Of a stretch of DNA of 36,086 nt, positions 1 through 7,450 are shown one piece after another. Under the pieces are notes generated by a model. It did no database searches, was not told where the DNA came from, and saw only the letters and a program-made list of their open reading frames with translations. The stretch is from the NCBI GenBank assembly GCA_937911865.1, contig CALDSK010000292.1, positions 1-36,086 of the forward strand. Reading direction: 5' to 3'. Positions within the stretch are counted from its first letter, which is position 1. The number at the start of each line of letters is the position of its first letter. Origin of the DNA: an uncultured Synechococcus sp. Lineage in GTDB: Bacteria; Cyanobacteriota; Cyanobacteriia; Phormidesmidales; Phormidesmidaceae. The position numbers and the translations under genes were made by a program.

Positions 1-42
1 GTTTCAATTTTAGAAACCAGCCAAATCTTAGCCCGCTCGCCG

Positions 43-59
43 CTTAACTTAAGGTTAAG
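43..59. promoter_or_regulatory. Palindromic operator-like site before the secreted protein
   Basis: The 17 bases CTTAACTTAAGGTTAAG form a perfect inverted repeat of six-base arms (CTTAAC / GTTAAG) around TTAAG. On the minus strand the right part reads CTTAACCT, which resembles the repeat unit of cyanobacterial Pho boxes. A full array of 8-base repeats at 11-base spacing is not present. The site ends 25 bases before the ATG at 84, a plausible operator position. Its regulatory role is inference. Confidence 0.35.
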
Positions 60-83
60 ACCACTAGAACTCCACCAGACCCC

Positions 84-1571
84 ATGAAAAAAGTCACGCT
101 TACTGCCCTTGTCGCCCTTCCCCTCCTCATGGGCGGTACTATCAGCCTAAATCGCAGCGTCCTCGCCCAGTCGTGGGGTATCGACCCGTCTGAATCTATG
201 ACCGAACCTACCCCTATAGAAGAGCCAGAAGAACCCAACTCATCTGTTCTGGAACCTGCCAACCCCGACAGAGAAACGCCTATCGTTGCCGATATCTCCG
301 AATACAATCAGTACGGCCAGGTCATTGAGCGGACTAAATCAATGCTGCGTGACCCTGAAGCCCAGCGCCTCGCCGCCGAGCGCGATTTACAAATCATGGA
401 TGTCACCTGGGAAGACACAGGTCGCTACGACAACTCTTCTGTCGGTCCTAACATTAGCGACATGACCATCCAGGTCGAGCATCGCGATCCTCGCTCTGGC
501 GAAGCCCAGCTTCACCTGATGCCCGTTATCCGCTATCCCAATTTCTCTGATCTTACCGCCGATGTCCCTATGCAGCGGCTCTCGCTTCTCACTGGCAACG
601 AAAAAGGCCAAGACGCAGAACCTACGCTCTTAGCAGACGTTTTAGAAGACTTGCGTACCTATCTTTCTGAACCTGACTCTTGGGCAGGTCGCAAAAACTC
701 TCTGCTAGCTGAACGTGACTCTCACGTCTTAGTTAGCGCCCAAGCTGCTTTCCTCCCTATCCCTCAAAGCGGTGAAGCTACTTTCAATCCTGTCTTATTC
801 AACTATCAGTCTTACCCCGGTGACCCTGCCGTTATGACTATTTTGGCGACCCGTGAGGGCACCAGCGTCACGGTTATCGACAACCAGCGTGACGGCTTCG
901 ATGCAGGCCGCACCTGGGGCCAAAGACTCTTTTTTAATCAAAACGGTGAACGCGCTAGCCTGACTGGCAAACGGATTAGCGACTTCCGGGCGGAACAGCC
1001 TGAAGGCAGTGGTGAAGCCGTAGAGCTTCCCCCGGTTGAAGTCTCTGAAGAGGAAGGCCTCAATATGGTGATGCTGATCCAAGTCCCGCTAAAGCAAAAG
1101 GAGCCTTTCGGTAACTTTGGCGCTGAGGCCGAGATGTCTGTAATGTCAGATGCTATGCCCGCAGCGCCAGAAGCGCTTGCGAGAGCCGGAAGTAATGTAG
1201 AAGCTGCTGTTATCGGCCATGGCGAGGTCGAAGGCCCCTTTACCGAAATTGACGGTCTTGAAATCGAACGCGATCCTGACTTTCCTATCCGCGTTACGGT
1301 TCAGTTTTATAAGGCCACTGATAACGGTGTGGTCTCTGCCGAAGACCTTGCCGAAATTGATGAACAGATCAAGCGCATTTACGATGATGCCGACTATGTC
1401 GGTAGCCTGGTAACCGATGGTCGCACCCGCCGACCGACTGAATACAACGGCAACCATCAAGAGCCAGAAGACTGGTGGGAAGAGTTCTGGCAACACAGTG
1501 AGAACCGCCAGGGGCTGGGCCGTGAGGCCGCAAGAGACATTTGGCGGCGGCTACGCGGCGAAGATGACTAG
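84..1571 (+). CDS. Secreted protein of unknown function (495 aa)
   Basis: The function is not recognised. The N-terminus is a clear Sec signal peptide: MKK, a hydrophobic stretch to about residue 20, then a likely cleavage after LAQ (residues 27-29). The mature part is acidic and begins with a Pro/Glu-rich linker (about residues 36-65). The rest looks globular and has no membrane segment. The C-terminus is rich in Trp and charge (WWEEFW, IWRRLRGEDD). No catalytic motif could be identified. The protein is therefore probably periplasmic or exported. The ATG is chosen because the signal peptide begins there, although the Shine-Dalgarno sequence is weak. The gene is followed by 419 bases without a large gene, so it looks monocistronic. 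A palindromic site lies about 25 bases upstream. Confidence 0.8.
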   Translation: MKKVTLTALVALPLLMGGTISLNRSVLAQSWGIDPSESMTEPTPIEEPEEPNSSVLEPANPDRETPIVADISEYNQYGQVIERTKSMLRDPEAQRLAAERDLQIMDVTWEDTGRYDNSSVGPNISDMTIQVEHRDPRSGEAQLHLMPVIRYPNFSDLTADVPMQRLSLLTGNEKGQDAEPTLLADVLEDLRTYLSEPDSWAGRKNSLLAERDSHVLVSAQAAFLPIPQSGEATFNPVLFNYQSYPGDPAVMTILATREGTSVTVIDNQRDGFDAGRTWGQRLFFNQNGERASLTGKRISDFRAEQPEGSGEAVELPPVEVSEEEGLNMVMLIQVPLKQKEPFGNFGAEAEMSVMSDAMPAAPEALARAGSNVEAAVIGHGEVEGPFTEIDGLEIERDPDFPIRVTVQFYKATDNGVVSAEDLAEIDEQIKRIYDDADYVGSLVTDGRTRRPTEYNGNHQEPEDWWEEFWQHSENRQGLGREAARDIWRRLRGEDD

Positions 1572-1762
1572 CGACGATTGTAAACTTTGTTGCGAATGCG
1601 CTTGCATTTATCGATGAGAGGAGTAGATTAAATACAGAAGCGACAAGGCTTCTCCTGGCAGATAACAAACAGCTGCTTGCGTCGGTTGTGCTATTGGTTT
1701 CAGTTGAAATTAGGCAGCGACCAAGCTAGATCCATCGCTTGTTTTTTCAAAAAGGAGAGTGA

Positions 1763-1843
1763 ATGACAACTGTTTCTAGTAAATCTGTCTCGCATCGTAA
1801 AACAACAGTATTCACATTGCGTTCTGACATTCCTTATTCGTAG
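1763..1843 (+). CDS. Possible small ORF, 26 aa
   Basis: The sequence AAAGGAGAG (1751-1759) precedes the ATG at 1763, a strong Shine-Dalgarno at short spacing. The predicted 26-residue peptide starts MTTVSSKSVSHRK and ends SDIPYS. It is basic and Ser/Thr rich, with no membrane segment and no recognised family. The ribosome binding site is the only positive evidence; a frame this short can occur by chance. Confidence 0.25.
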   Translation: MTTVSSKSVSHRKTTVFTLRSDIPYS

Positions 1844-1861
1844 AAGGTTGGGAGTTTAGCT

Positions 1862-1963
1862 ATGTCGAATGAGAGATTGTGTGAAGGTCTCTTTTTGTTC
1901 GAAAGCTCTCCGAATAATCTGTTAAAGATGATGAAAAGGAATCACTCGGTAATGCATGGATGA
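1862..1963 (+). CDS. Possible small ORF, 33 aa
   Basis: GGGAG (1850-1854) lies seven bases before the ATG at 1862. The peptide starts MSNERLCEGLFLFES and ends in a basic Met/His segment. It ends 27 bases before the GTG of the histidine kinase, so it could be a leader ORF for that gene. No family is recognised and chance occurrence is possible. Confidence 0.25.
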   Translation: MSNERLCEGLFLFESSPNNLLKMMKRNHSVMHG

Positions 1964-1990
1964 ATACTGTTGTTGTTTTAAAGTAAGAAA

Positions 1991-3364
1991 GTGAGCGACA
2001 ACCAAAAAGGCGATGCTGACAATAGGGCCATTCGTAATATGGCATATCCTTCCGTGCTAGACGAGCCCCTGAATGAACGTCCAAATGAACGTCCAAGTGA
2101 ACGCCTAGAAGCGGAGCACACGGCTCAGCAAGACCGCTTGGCGCAGACTACGCTAGAGCACCTCTCGTCTCTAAGCTTTCGTCAAGGCAATTTGCAGGCC
2201 TATTTAGATGACATTGCCACAGGCGTTTCTAAGCTTATTTCTATCGATTGGTCTGTTGTAACGCTCAATCTTGGAACGCTCAGCAAAGTTTTAGCCAGTA
2301 GTCACGACCTGGGGCCTGGCGGAGGTGAGCCTTATTCTTTGCATGGCTCGGTGGCTCAGACCGTTGTAGAAACAGGCTGTCCGTTAGCCGTCCCTGATAC
2401 CCAATCCGAGACACAGTATGGGGCTAACCCGGATGGCTATCGAGCGTACTTGGGGGTACCATTACGCTCGTCTACAGGTAAGTTGCTAGGGACAATTTGC
2501 AGCTTTCATGAGCAGCCGCGCCAGTTCGACCCAGAAGAAATTAAGTGCGTAGAGCTCTTTGCGGAGCGAGCGATGACGGCCATTGACAATTTTCAGCTGT
2601 ATCAAAAGCAGCTGAAGTTTAACGAAGTGCTAGAAGCCGAAGTTGCCAAGCGCACGGCTGAGCTACAGGTGGCGCAGGCGCAGCTGATTGAAAAGGAACG
2701 CCTGGCGGCCATCGGTGAGTTTACGTCTATGATTGTGCATGAAATTCGCAATCCTTTGACGACGGTGCAGATGGGGCTAAATGCCTTGCAGGGTTTGGAT
2801 TTGTCGGAGCGCGATCGCACTCGACTCACCCTCGCGCTAGAAGAAGAGCACCGCCTCAGACAGCTACTGAACGAAATTTTGCAATACGCCAAGCCACAGG
2901 TGCTAGAGACCACAAAAATCAATCTTAATCGGCTAGTTGCTGAAACGGTCGCCACTTTAGCTGAGCAGCCTTCGATTGAATCGCGTAAGCTGAACGTTGT
3001 TCTGCCATCTGCTGAGGTCGCTATCGAGGGCGACTCAGACAAACTCAAGCAGGTACTCATTAATCTCATTAGCAACGCCTGTGAAGCAGTAGCCGCAGGC
3101 GAGTCGATTGAAATCTCTCTTTTCTACCCCGCAGGCGAGTCTGAGCAAATTTCTCTCGAAGTTTGTAACGGCGGCGACCCCATTCCACCCAACATTTTGG
3201 CCCAGCTGACAAAGCCATTCTTCTCGACTAAGTCATCGGGCAATGGCCTGGGGCTGGCTATTGTTAAGCGCATTATAGAAGCACATAAAGGCAGTCTTTG
3301 CTTCGTCTCTACCGCAGAAACAGGGACTAGGGCAACGGTGCAGCTGCCCCTTAATCCCTATTAA
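1991..3364 (+). CDS. GAF-domain sensor histidine kinase
   Basis: This is a soluble two-component sensor kinase of 457 aa. The order is a variable N-terminus (1-45), a GAF domain (about 65-205), a coiled coil (205-240), a HisKA dimerisation domain and a HATPase_c domain (about 345-455). The H-box is MIVHEIRNPL with phospho-acceptor His250. The N-box is LINLISNACEAV and the G2 box is GNGLGLAIVKRI. There is no signal peptide or membrane helix, so it should sense a cytoplasmic signal through GAF, perhaps a small molecule, redox or a bilin; no obvious bilin-binding Cys was identified. No response regulator is adjacent, so it is an orphan kinase. The start is GTG at 1991 with a weak ribosome binding site. 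An ATG at 2039 is an alternative and has no better one. The N-terminus holds a NERP repeat encoded by tandem 12-mers. Confidence 0.92.
   Translation: MSDNQKGDADNRAIRNMAYPSVLDEPLNERPNERPSERLEAEHTAQQDRLAQTTLEHLSSLSFRQGNLQAYLDDIATGVSKLISIDWSVVTLNLGTLSKVLASSHDLGPGGGEPYSLHGSVAQTVVETGCPLAVPDTQSETQYGANPDGYRAYLGVPLRSSTGKLLGTICSFHEQPRQFDPEEIKCVELFAERAMTAIDNFQLYQKQLKFNEVLEAEVAKRTAELQVAQAQLIEKERLAAIGEFTSMIVHEIRNPLTTVQMGLNALQGLDLSERDRTRLTLALEEEHRLRQLLNEILQYAKPQVLETTKINLNRLVAETVATLAEQPSIESRKLNVVLPSAEVAIEGDSDKLKQVLINLISNACEAVAAGESIEISLFYPAGESEQISLEVCNGGDPIPPNILAQLTKPFFSTKSSGNGLGLAIVKRIIEAHKGSLCFVSTAETGTRATVQLPLNPY
2072..2107 (+). repeat. Tandem 12-bp repeat in the kinase N-terminus
   Basis: Two exact copies of AATGAACGTCCA (2072-2083, 2084-2095) are followed by a degenerate third copy. 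They encode NERP-NERP-SERL upstream of the GAF domain. Because the unit is a multiple of three, copy-number change would keep the frame and only alter the length of a disordered N-terminal tail. Confidence 0.85.
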
Positions 3365-3531
3365 CTTTTCTGGCTTAGCCTTCAACGACCGCCTTTAAGT
3401 TAGCCGGCTCTTCGTAGCCTTCGCCACTTAGCTCTATGTGCATGGCCATCAGCAAAATCCGCTACAGCTTCATCATCAGCTCAGCAATTGTTTGACATCG
3501 CATACTGCATAAATTGAGTGTCTATAATCGA

Positions 3532-4392
3532 TTACTCCTCAGCAGGCGGTTCCGCATTAGTCAAATGCTCATGGACGATCCGCCACTGGCCTTCGATCCT
3601 GCGAAGGATTAATGTTGAATGGCTGTAGCCCTCGACCTCTGTTCCATCTTGCAAGATACCGTTGCCTTCAAACTCAAAATAGGTGATGGCGGTATCGCCG
3701 GAGAGATCAACATCAATGTCGCCGACACGCTCAATTGACCAGCTTGAGAAGGCCGTCATCACCGGCTCCCAAGTTTCTGCATAGGTGGCGTAAGACCGAA
3801 GGGTGAGTACTTCGCCCGTAAAGTCATCGACGGCGAGATAGCCATCCCCTTCAGCAAAAATATCGGCAAACTGTGCAAACCGCTTAGCATCGATCGGGTT
3901 TTCACCAGGATTCCAAAGCGCAATCCACTGATTCACAACAGCTTTGACTTCTTCGGTAGCGTCGCCAGCATCGAGTCCAAGCGGATCGCCATCGACAAAG
4001 AACTGAACGCGATCGAGGCTGCCGTCATCACGGATTGCGTGTACATTGGAACCGACTTGAACATAAGCGAATGCATTGGCTTCACCGTCTTTGAAGCTGT
4101 CCCATTGTCCAATGAGCCGATCATTTTCGATCCGCCACGTGCCAGTCTCAATGCGATCGCTAGATCCGTCCATCAATTGACCGATCAGACGACCACCCGG
4201 AGCGACGTAAACAGCGTAGGAGAGGGGACGGTCAGCAAAGGTTCCGAAAGTTGTTTTGCCGACGGCAATGGCGCGGATTTCTTCAGACGTCATTTCGACA
4301 CGCTCCGTGTCCGTCGTCTGTGATGCTACCGGGACGGCAGGTGCAGTCAGAAGCAGTGCCGTCCCGGTGGCTGTGAGAAGTAATTTCAACAT
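3532..4392 (-). CDS. Secreted SnoaL/NTF2-like domain protein
   Basis: The protein is 286 aa with a signal peptide (MLKLLLTATGTALLLTAPAVPVASQ, cleavage near residue 24). Residues 35-140 form a beta-rich region of unknown type. Residues 146-280 look like a SnoaL/NTF2 fold: the start VVNQWIALWN, the central FADIFAEGDGYLAVDDF and the terminal strand pair TLILRRIEGQWRIVHEHLT are typical of DUF4440/SnoaL-like proteins. Such domains bind small hydrophobic ligands or act as isomerases or hydrolases; no activity can be assigned here. The gene lies downstream of, and on the same strand as, the SDR-cupin-oxidoreductase set, separated from the SDR by 167 bases. That gap carries its own palindromic site, so it probably has its own promoter. 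AAAAGG precedes the ATG by a short distance. Confidence 0.75.
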   Translation of the reverse strand: MLKLLLTATGTALLLTAPAVPVASQTTDTERVEMTSEEIRAIAVGKTTFGTFADRPLSYAVYVAPGGRLIGQLMDGSSDRIETGTWRIENDRLIGQWDSFKDGEANAFAYVQVGSNVHAIRDDGSLDRVQFFVDGDPLGLDAGDATEEVKAVVNQWIALWNPGENPIDAKRFAQFADIFAEGDGYLAVDDFTGEVLTLRSYATYAETWEPVMTAFSSWSIERVGDIDVDLSGDTAITYFEFEGNGILQDGTEVEGYSHSTLILRRIEGQWRIVHEHLTNAEPPAEE

Positions 4393-4424
4393 TGTCTTAC
4401 CTTTTCAATTCCTTTTTGTATAAG

Positions 4425-4450
4425 ACTGACAGAGAGATTCTCTCGAATCT
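4425..4450 (-). promoter_or_regulatory. Overlapping palindromes and shared 13-mer before the SnoaL-like gene
   Basis: The region holds ACTGACAGAGAGA (4425-4437), also present before the oxidoreductase gene at 7105-7117. It overlaps GAGAGATTCTCTC (4432-4444, six-base arms around T) and AGATTCTCTCGAATCT (4435-4450, six-base arms around TCTC). The site ends 32 bases before the ATG at 4392, on the transcript side where a repressor or activator would act. A possible -10 (TTATAC on the minus strand) lies just downstream of the shared block. The regulator is not known. Confidence 0.45.
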
Positions 4451-4559
4451 ATTAAGCTACCGAGGTAATAAGTTTTTTTGGAGTTGGCTAACAGCGTTAG
4501 CAGATAAAAAGACTCATATTACTCCAGCAGCCAAACAGAAGTGTCACCCTAAGGGGATG

Positions 4560-5405
4560 TCAGTAAGTAGTAGAAGTAGCATTCGCTTCCCAGGCATCCA
4601 ATTCAGCTTTGAGGTTATCAAGTTTCTGACGCATACCCCCTAGGGCATCGGCACCTAAAGCCGCATGTACAGGCGGTTCATCTGCTTCTAGTAAGTTGAT
4701 AATAGCCGTTGCACCTTTGATCGGATCGTTGGGTTGATTACCCTGTAAGTTGTTTATCATGGTGCGAAACTCGCCTGCTGGAGTATTGGCATAGTCTCCA
4801 ATGATTCGGTCGGTGTATGTAAGAGAGCGACCCGCAAACTCAGTATTGAAGATGCCAATCGTGAGGATAGTCACGTTGATGCCCAACGGTTTCAATTCGC
4901 TTGCTAGTGCTTCACCCACGATATCTGTTGCGCCCTTTGCTGCTGAATAAACGCCTAGCCCTGGATAGCCGAGAAATCCGCCAATTGCAGAGAACTGTAG
5001 AATATGTCCAGACTGCTGCCGACGCATAGTAGGTAGAGCCGCCCGATTAACAGCAAGCCCTCCGAAAAAATTGATATCAAATATTTCACGGGCTTCGGAT
5101 TCAGAGGTTTCTTCAACAGCTCCCACAATGCCAACGCCTGCACAGTTAGCTACAATATCGATGCGCTGAAAACGATCAATTACGCTTTGAATGCCTGCTG
5201 CCACAGCATCTTTATCAGTTACATCCATAACAATGCCCATTGCCCGGTCGAGGTTCGTGGATTCGAATGCCTTAGCCTGTTCTGGTTTGCGAAAACCGCC
5301 CGCGACAATTGCGCCTTTGGCTAAAAGTTGATGTGCTAATTCTTTGCCTAGACCTGAAGATGCGCCCGTTACGAGGGCAACTCTGTTCTTCACCGAATTT
5401 GCCAT
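4560..5405 (-). CDS. Short-chain dehydrogenase/reductase (SDR)
   Basis: This is a classical SDR oxidoreductase of 281 aa using NAD(P)H with an unidentified carbonyl or alcohol substrate. The Rossmann glycine motif TGASSGLG is at about residues 14-21, the NCAG-type motif is ANCAGVG, and the catalytic pair is YSAAK with Tyr153 and Lys157. The preceding strand has ILQFSAIGG, where the catalytic Ser sits. The Arg/Lys-containing GGFRKPEQ after the second strand suggests NADPH preference. The length suits the family (about 250-280). The gene lies 87 bases downstream of the cupin gene on the same strand and probably belongs to the same small oxidoreductase cluster. The protein is cytoplasmic with no signal or membrane segment. 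Confidence 0.93.
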   Translation of the reverse strand: MANSVKNRVALVTGASSGLGKELAHQLLAKGAIVAGGFRKPEQAKAFESTNLDRAMGIVMDVTDKDAVAAGIQSVIDRFQRIDIVANCAGVGIVGAVEETSESEAREIFDINFFGGLAVNRAALPTMRRQQSGHILQFSAIGGFLGYPGLGVYSAAKGATDIVGEALASELKPLGINVTILTIGIFNTEFAGRSLTYTDRIIGDYANTPAGEFRTMINNLQGNQPNDPIKGATAIINLLEADEPPVHAALGADALGGMRQKLDNLKAELDAWEANATSTTY

Positions 5406-5492
5406 AATGTTGATTTCTTCTAACTAAAATACTTCAATATTTTGTGCAGGAAGGGACTTCATTGTAACTTCGAGAGCCCTGCTGAATTGATA

Positions 5493-5990
5493 TCAAGTAT
5501 CAGCAGATGTAGGAGAGAAAAATTCCATGCCATACTTTTGAGCAACCTTCACAATCCTTGATAGATCATCAGGACTCAGCTGAGTAGCAGGCACTATTTG
5601 GTTGGCCGTAGCAGCGGTCCCTACTTCTGCCATAAACTTCTCGAAACCAGCCGGGGTTACCCAAATCAGAAGCTTGGCGGGTATAGTCCCAACGTTAGTA
5701 AAGCTGTGCAGTTGCCCTTTGGGTGAATAGAGAAAGGTATCTGCTGTTGCAGTGACTATATTATCATCAAGCCGAAACTCAAACTCTCCTGAGCGGACAT
5801 AGAAAGACTCATCTTCAAGACTGTGAGTATGGGGCGGTGCACCACTCTGTGGCTGAATCAATGCCTCAAATAGGGCGTAGGTTTGACCGGTACGATCACC
5901 TGTTGCTTTGAAGGTGTAGAGGTCGACTCCATACCAGTAGGCATCTCCGTGATCTGGTTCAACTAGGAAACTTTTTAGATTGACGGTCAT
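5493..5990 (-). CDS. Cupin-domain protein (quercetin dioxygenase-like)
   Basis: This is a small single-domain cupin of about 165 aa. The first cupin motif is visible as PPHTHSLEDESFYVRSGEFEF, with the HxH and downstream Glu that bind a divalent metal, followed by the glycine of G-E-F. The second motif is GQLHSFTNVGTIPAKLLIW, with its metal His. This matches the quercetin 2,3-dioxygenase-like or general cupin_2 group; the substrate is unknown. The ATG at 5990 is preferred because it begins a normal protein start; a TTG at 6005 would add five residues. Neither has a strong ribosome binding site. The gene lies between the SDR and the quinone-oxidoreductase-like gene, all on the minus strand, suggesting a shared pathway or stress response. 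Confidence 0.85.
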   Translation of the reverse strand: MTVNLKSFLVEPDHGDAYWYGVDLYTFKATGDRTGQTYALFEALIQPQSGAPPHTHSLEDESFYVRSGEFEFRLDDNIVTATADTFLYSPKGQLHSFTNVGTIPAKLLIWVTPAGFEKFMAEVGTAATANQIVPATQLSPDDLSRIVKVAQKYGMEFFSPTSADT

Positions 5991-6065
5991 GATATTTATG
6001 CTCAATTAGCTAGTCGTTTTAGTTAGTCATTCAAGCCAATTCTTGTAATGCGATCGCACCTTTTC

Positions 6066-7064
6066 TCAGACAGTGACGACAATTTTTCCATTTTGCTGAT
6101 TGGACTCCATGTAGCGATGGGCCTCGACAATGTTATCTAGCGAAAATCGCTGTGGATCGAGTACTGGCTTGAGCTTGCCTGACTTTAACCCTTCGTGAAC
6201 ATAGCGAATACCGCGTGCTTTTTTCTCAGGATCAGATGTGATCTCGTTGACCGTGTAGCCCTGCATCTTTAATCCCTTGCCGATAGCGGTGTAGATTGGA
6301 AACGGCGTTGTATTCACTGCCATGCTTAGCGCCCCGTAGATAAAGAGAGTGGTGCCTGGCGCGGCTGCCTTTGTGAGCTGCTCGACCAAGGAACCCGCAA
6401 TAGGGTCAAAAATTAGGTCTGCTCCGTGCCCAGACGTGAATTCCTCTATTTTGGCCGGTAAGTCTTCTTCGTTGGTGGCAATGACAAGGTCGGCTCCACC
6501 CTCAATGAGCTTTTGTTTTTTGGCTGAGGTGCGTGTCGTTGCAATTACCACTGCGCCCTCAGATTTAGCGATTTGCATAGCGGCGTGGCCAACGCTGCTG
6601 CTGGCCGCTGTAATTAATACGTAGTCTCCTGGTTTAATGTGACCGTATTCAATCAGTGGGCCATAGGCTGTTAAATACTTCATCCAGATCGCTGCGCCTT
6701 CTTCAAAAGAGAGATTTTCGGGATGGGGTGCGATCGCATAGGCTGGAACAATTGCACTTTCACCATACACGCCGTATTGACTCATCCGAAAAGCCGTTAG
6801 GGTACCGACGCGATCGCCCACTTTGACCTGAGTAACCCCTGCTCCTACCGCGTCAACAATACCAGAAGCTTCATATCCAATTCTCGCAGGCAAGTTCGGC
6901 TGCTCTAAATAATTTCCCTCACGAAAAACAACTTCAGCTCGGTTCAAGCCAATGGCCTTTACCTGTAGGCGAACGTCGCCTTCCCCCGGTTCAGCTAGCG
7001 GCAAATCTTCAATTTTTAAAACGTCTGGACCACCAAGCTCGTAGAATCGAACAATTTTTGTCAT
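6066..7064 (-). CDS. Zinc-independent MDR oxidoreductase (quinone oxidoreductase-like)
   Basis: The 332-residue protein belongs to the medium-chain dehydrogenase/reductase family, in the NADPH:quinone oxidoreductase-like branch. The N-terminal GroES-like domain (about 25-130) contains the GYEASGIV and VKVGDRV signatures. The cofactor domain carries AASSSVGHAAMQIAK (about 153-167) in place of the usual GxGxxG dinucleotide loop. The structural-zinc cysteine cluster is absent, as expected for this branch. The enzyme is cytoplasmic and probably reduces quinones or activated alkenes. The ribosome binding site is excellent: AGGAGG directly before the ATG at 7064. It is the first gene of the minus-strand oxidoreductase-cupin-SDR group. 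A 13-base motif shared with the SnoaL-like gene sits about 40 bases upstream. Confidence 0.93.
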   Translation of the reverse strand: MTKIVRFYELGGPDVLKIEDLPLAEPGEGDVRLQVKAIGLNRAEVVFREGNYLEQPNLPARIGYEASGIVDAVGAGVTQVKVGDRVGTLTAFRMSQYGVYGESAIVPAYAIAPHPENLSFEEGAAIWMKYLTAYGPLIEYGHIKPGDYVLITAASSSVGHAAMQIAKSEGAVVIATTRTSAKKQKLIEGGADLVIATNEEDLPAKIEEFTSGHGADLIFDPIAGSLVEQLTKAAAPGTTLFIYGALSMAVNTTPFPIYTAIGKGLKMQGYTVNEITSDPEKKARGIRYVHEGLKSGKLKPVLDPQRFSLDNIVEAHRYMESNQQNGKIVVTV

Positions 7065-7104
7065 TGTTTCCTCCTAAAGAATAAAATTTTTAATTGACTA
7101 GAGA

Positions 7105-7119
7105 ACTGACAGAGAGAAT
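7105..7119 (-). promoter_or_regulatory. Shared 13-mer upstream of the quinone-oxidoreductase-like gene
   Basis: ACTGACAGAGAGA (7105-7117) is identical to the block at 4425-4437. In both places it lies upstream of a minus-strand gene, 40 and 32 bases from the start. It reads TCTCTCTGTCAGT in the direction of transcription. A common regulator for the two transcription units is inference. Confidence 0.4.
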
Positions 7120-7206
7120 GCTTTTGTGAAACTATATGAATCTGATTGAGGCCGAATCACCACCTTTGTTAAATGTTGACAAGCACGATTTTGCTTACTC
7201 TAAAAC

Positions 7207-7450
7207 TTAGCGAACTTTCCTGGCACCAACAGATTGCGTGCTCGTGGGTCGGCCTGCAGGCGTGCACATGTTTTCTGTGCGAAAGCCAGGATAAAAATAG
7301 CCATTTTCAACGCGAAACAATTCGTAATCCTCAAGGCAACTTTCATGGGATTGCACAAAGAAACAACCTGTATCAGTAACTTCTTGAGTTGTTCCAATAG
7401 CTAAAGGTTGAGTGCCACAGTCTCCCAAAATCTCAACGCCTGCTTGTGAG
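7207..7450 (-). other. Possible coding relic of unknown origin
   Basis: Immediately after the DsbA relic, another frame is open to a stop at 7207. It reads GVEILGDCGTQPLAIGTTQEV, then a Cys-containing stretch (GCFFVQSHESCLEDYELF) ending near VGARKVR. It has a protein-like composition but no family I recognise and no proper start. It may be the tail of a second decayed gene joined to the DsbA remnant. Confidence 0.3.

Larger units (their letters stand above)
1572..1990. other. Intergenic stretch with two possible tiny ORFs
   Basis: These 419 bases lie between the secreted protein and the GAF kinase. No RNA gene or clear terminator was seen. Two very short reading frames with good ribosome binding sites (at 1763 and 1862) are listed separately. 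The rest shows nothing recognisable. Confidence 0.6.

Noticed and set aside
2602..3075. Minus-strand ORF of 157 codons
   Set aside because: It is antisense to the kinase HisKA region, Ser/Cys-rich, with no family features.
4392..4643. Plus-strand ORF of 83 codons
   Set aside because: It overlaps the promoter of the SnoaL-like gene and the end of the SDR gene, and has no recognisable protein features.
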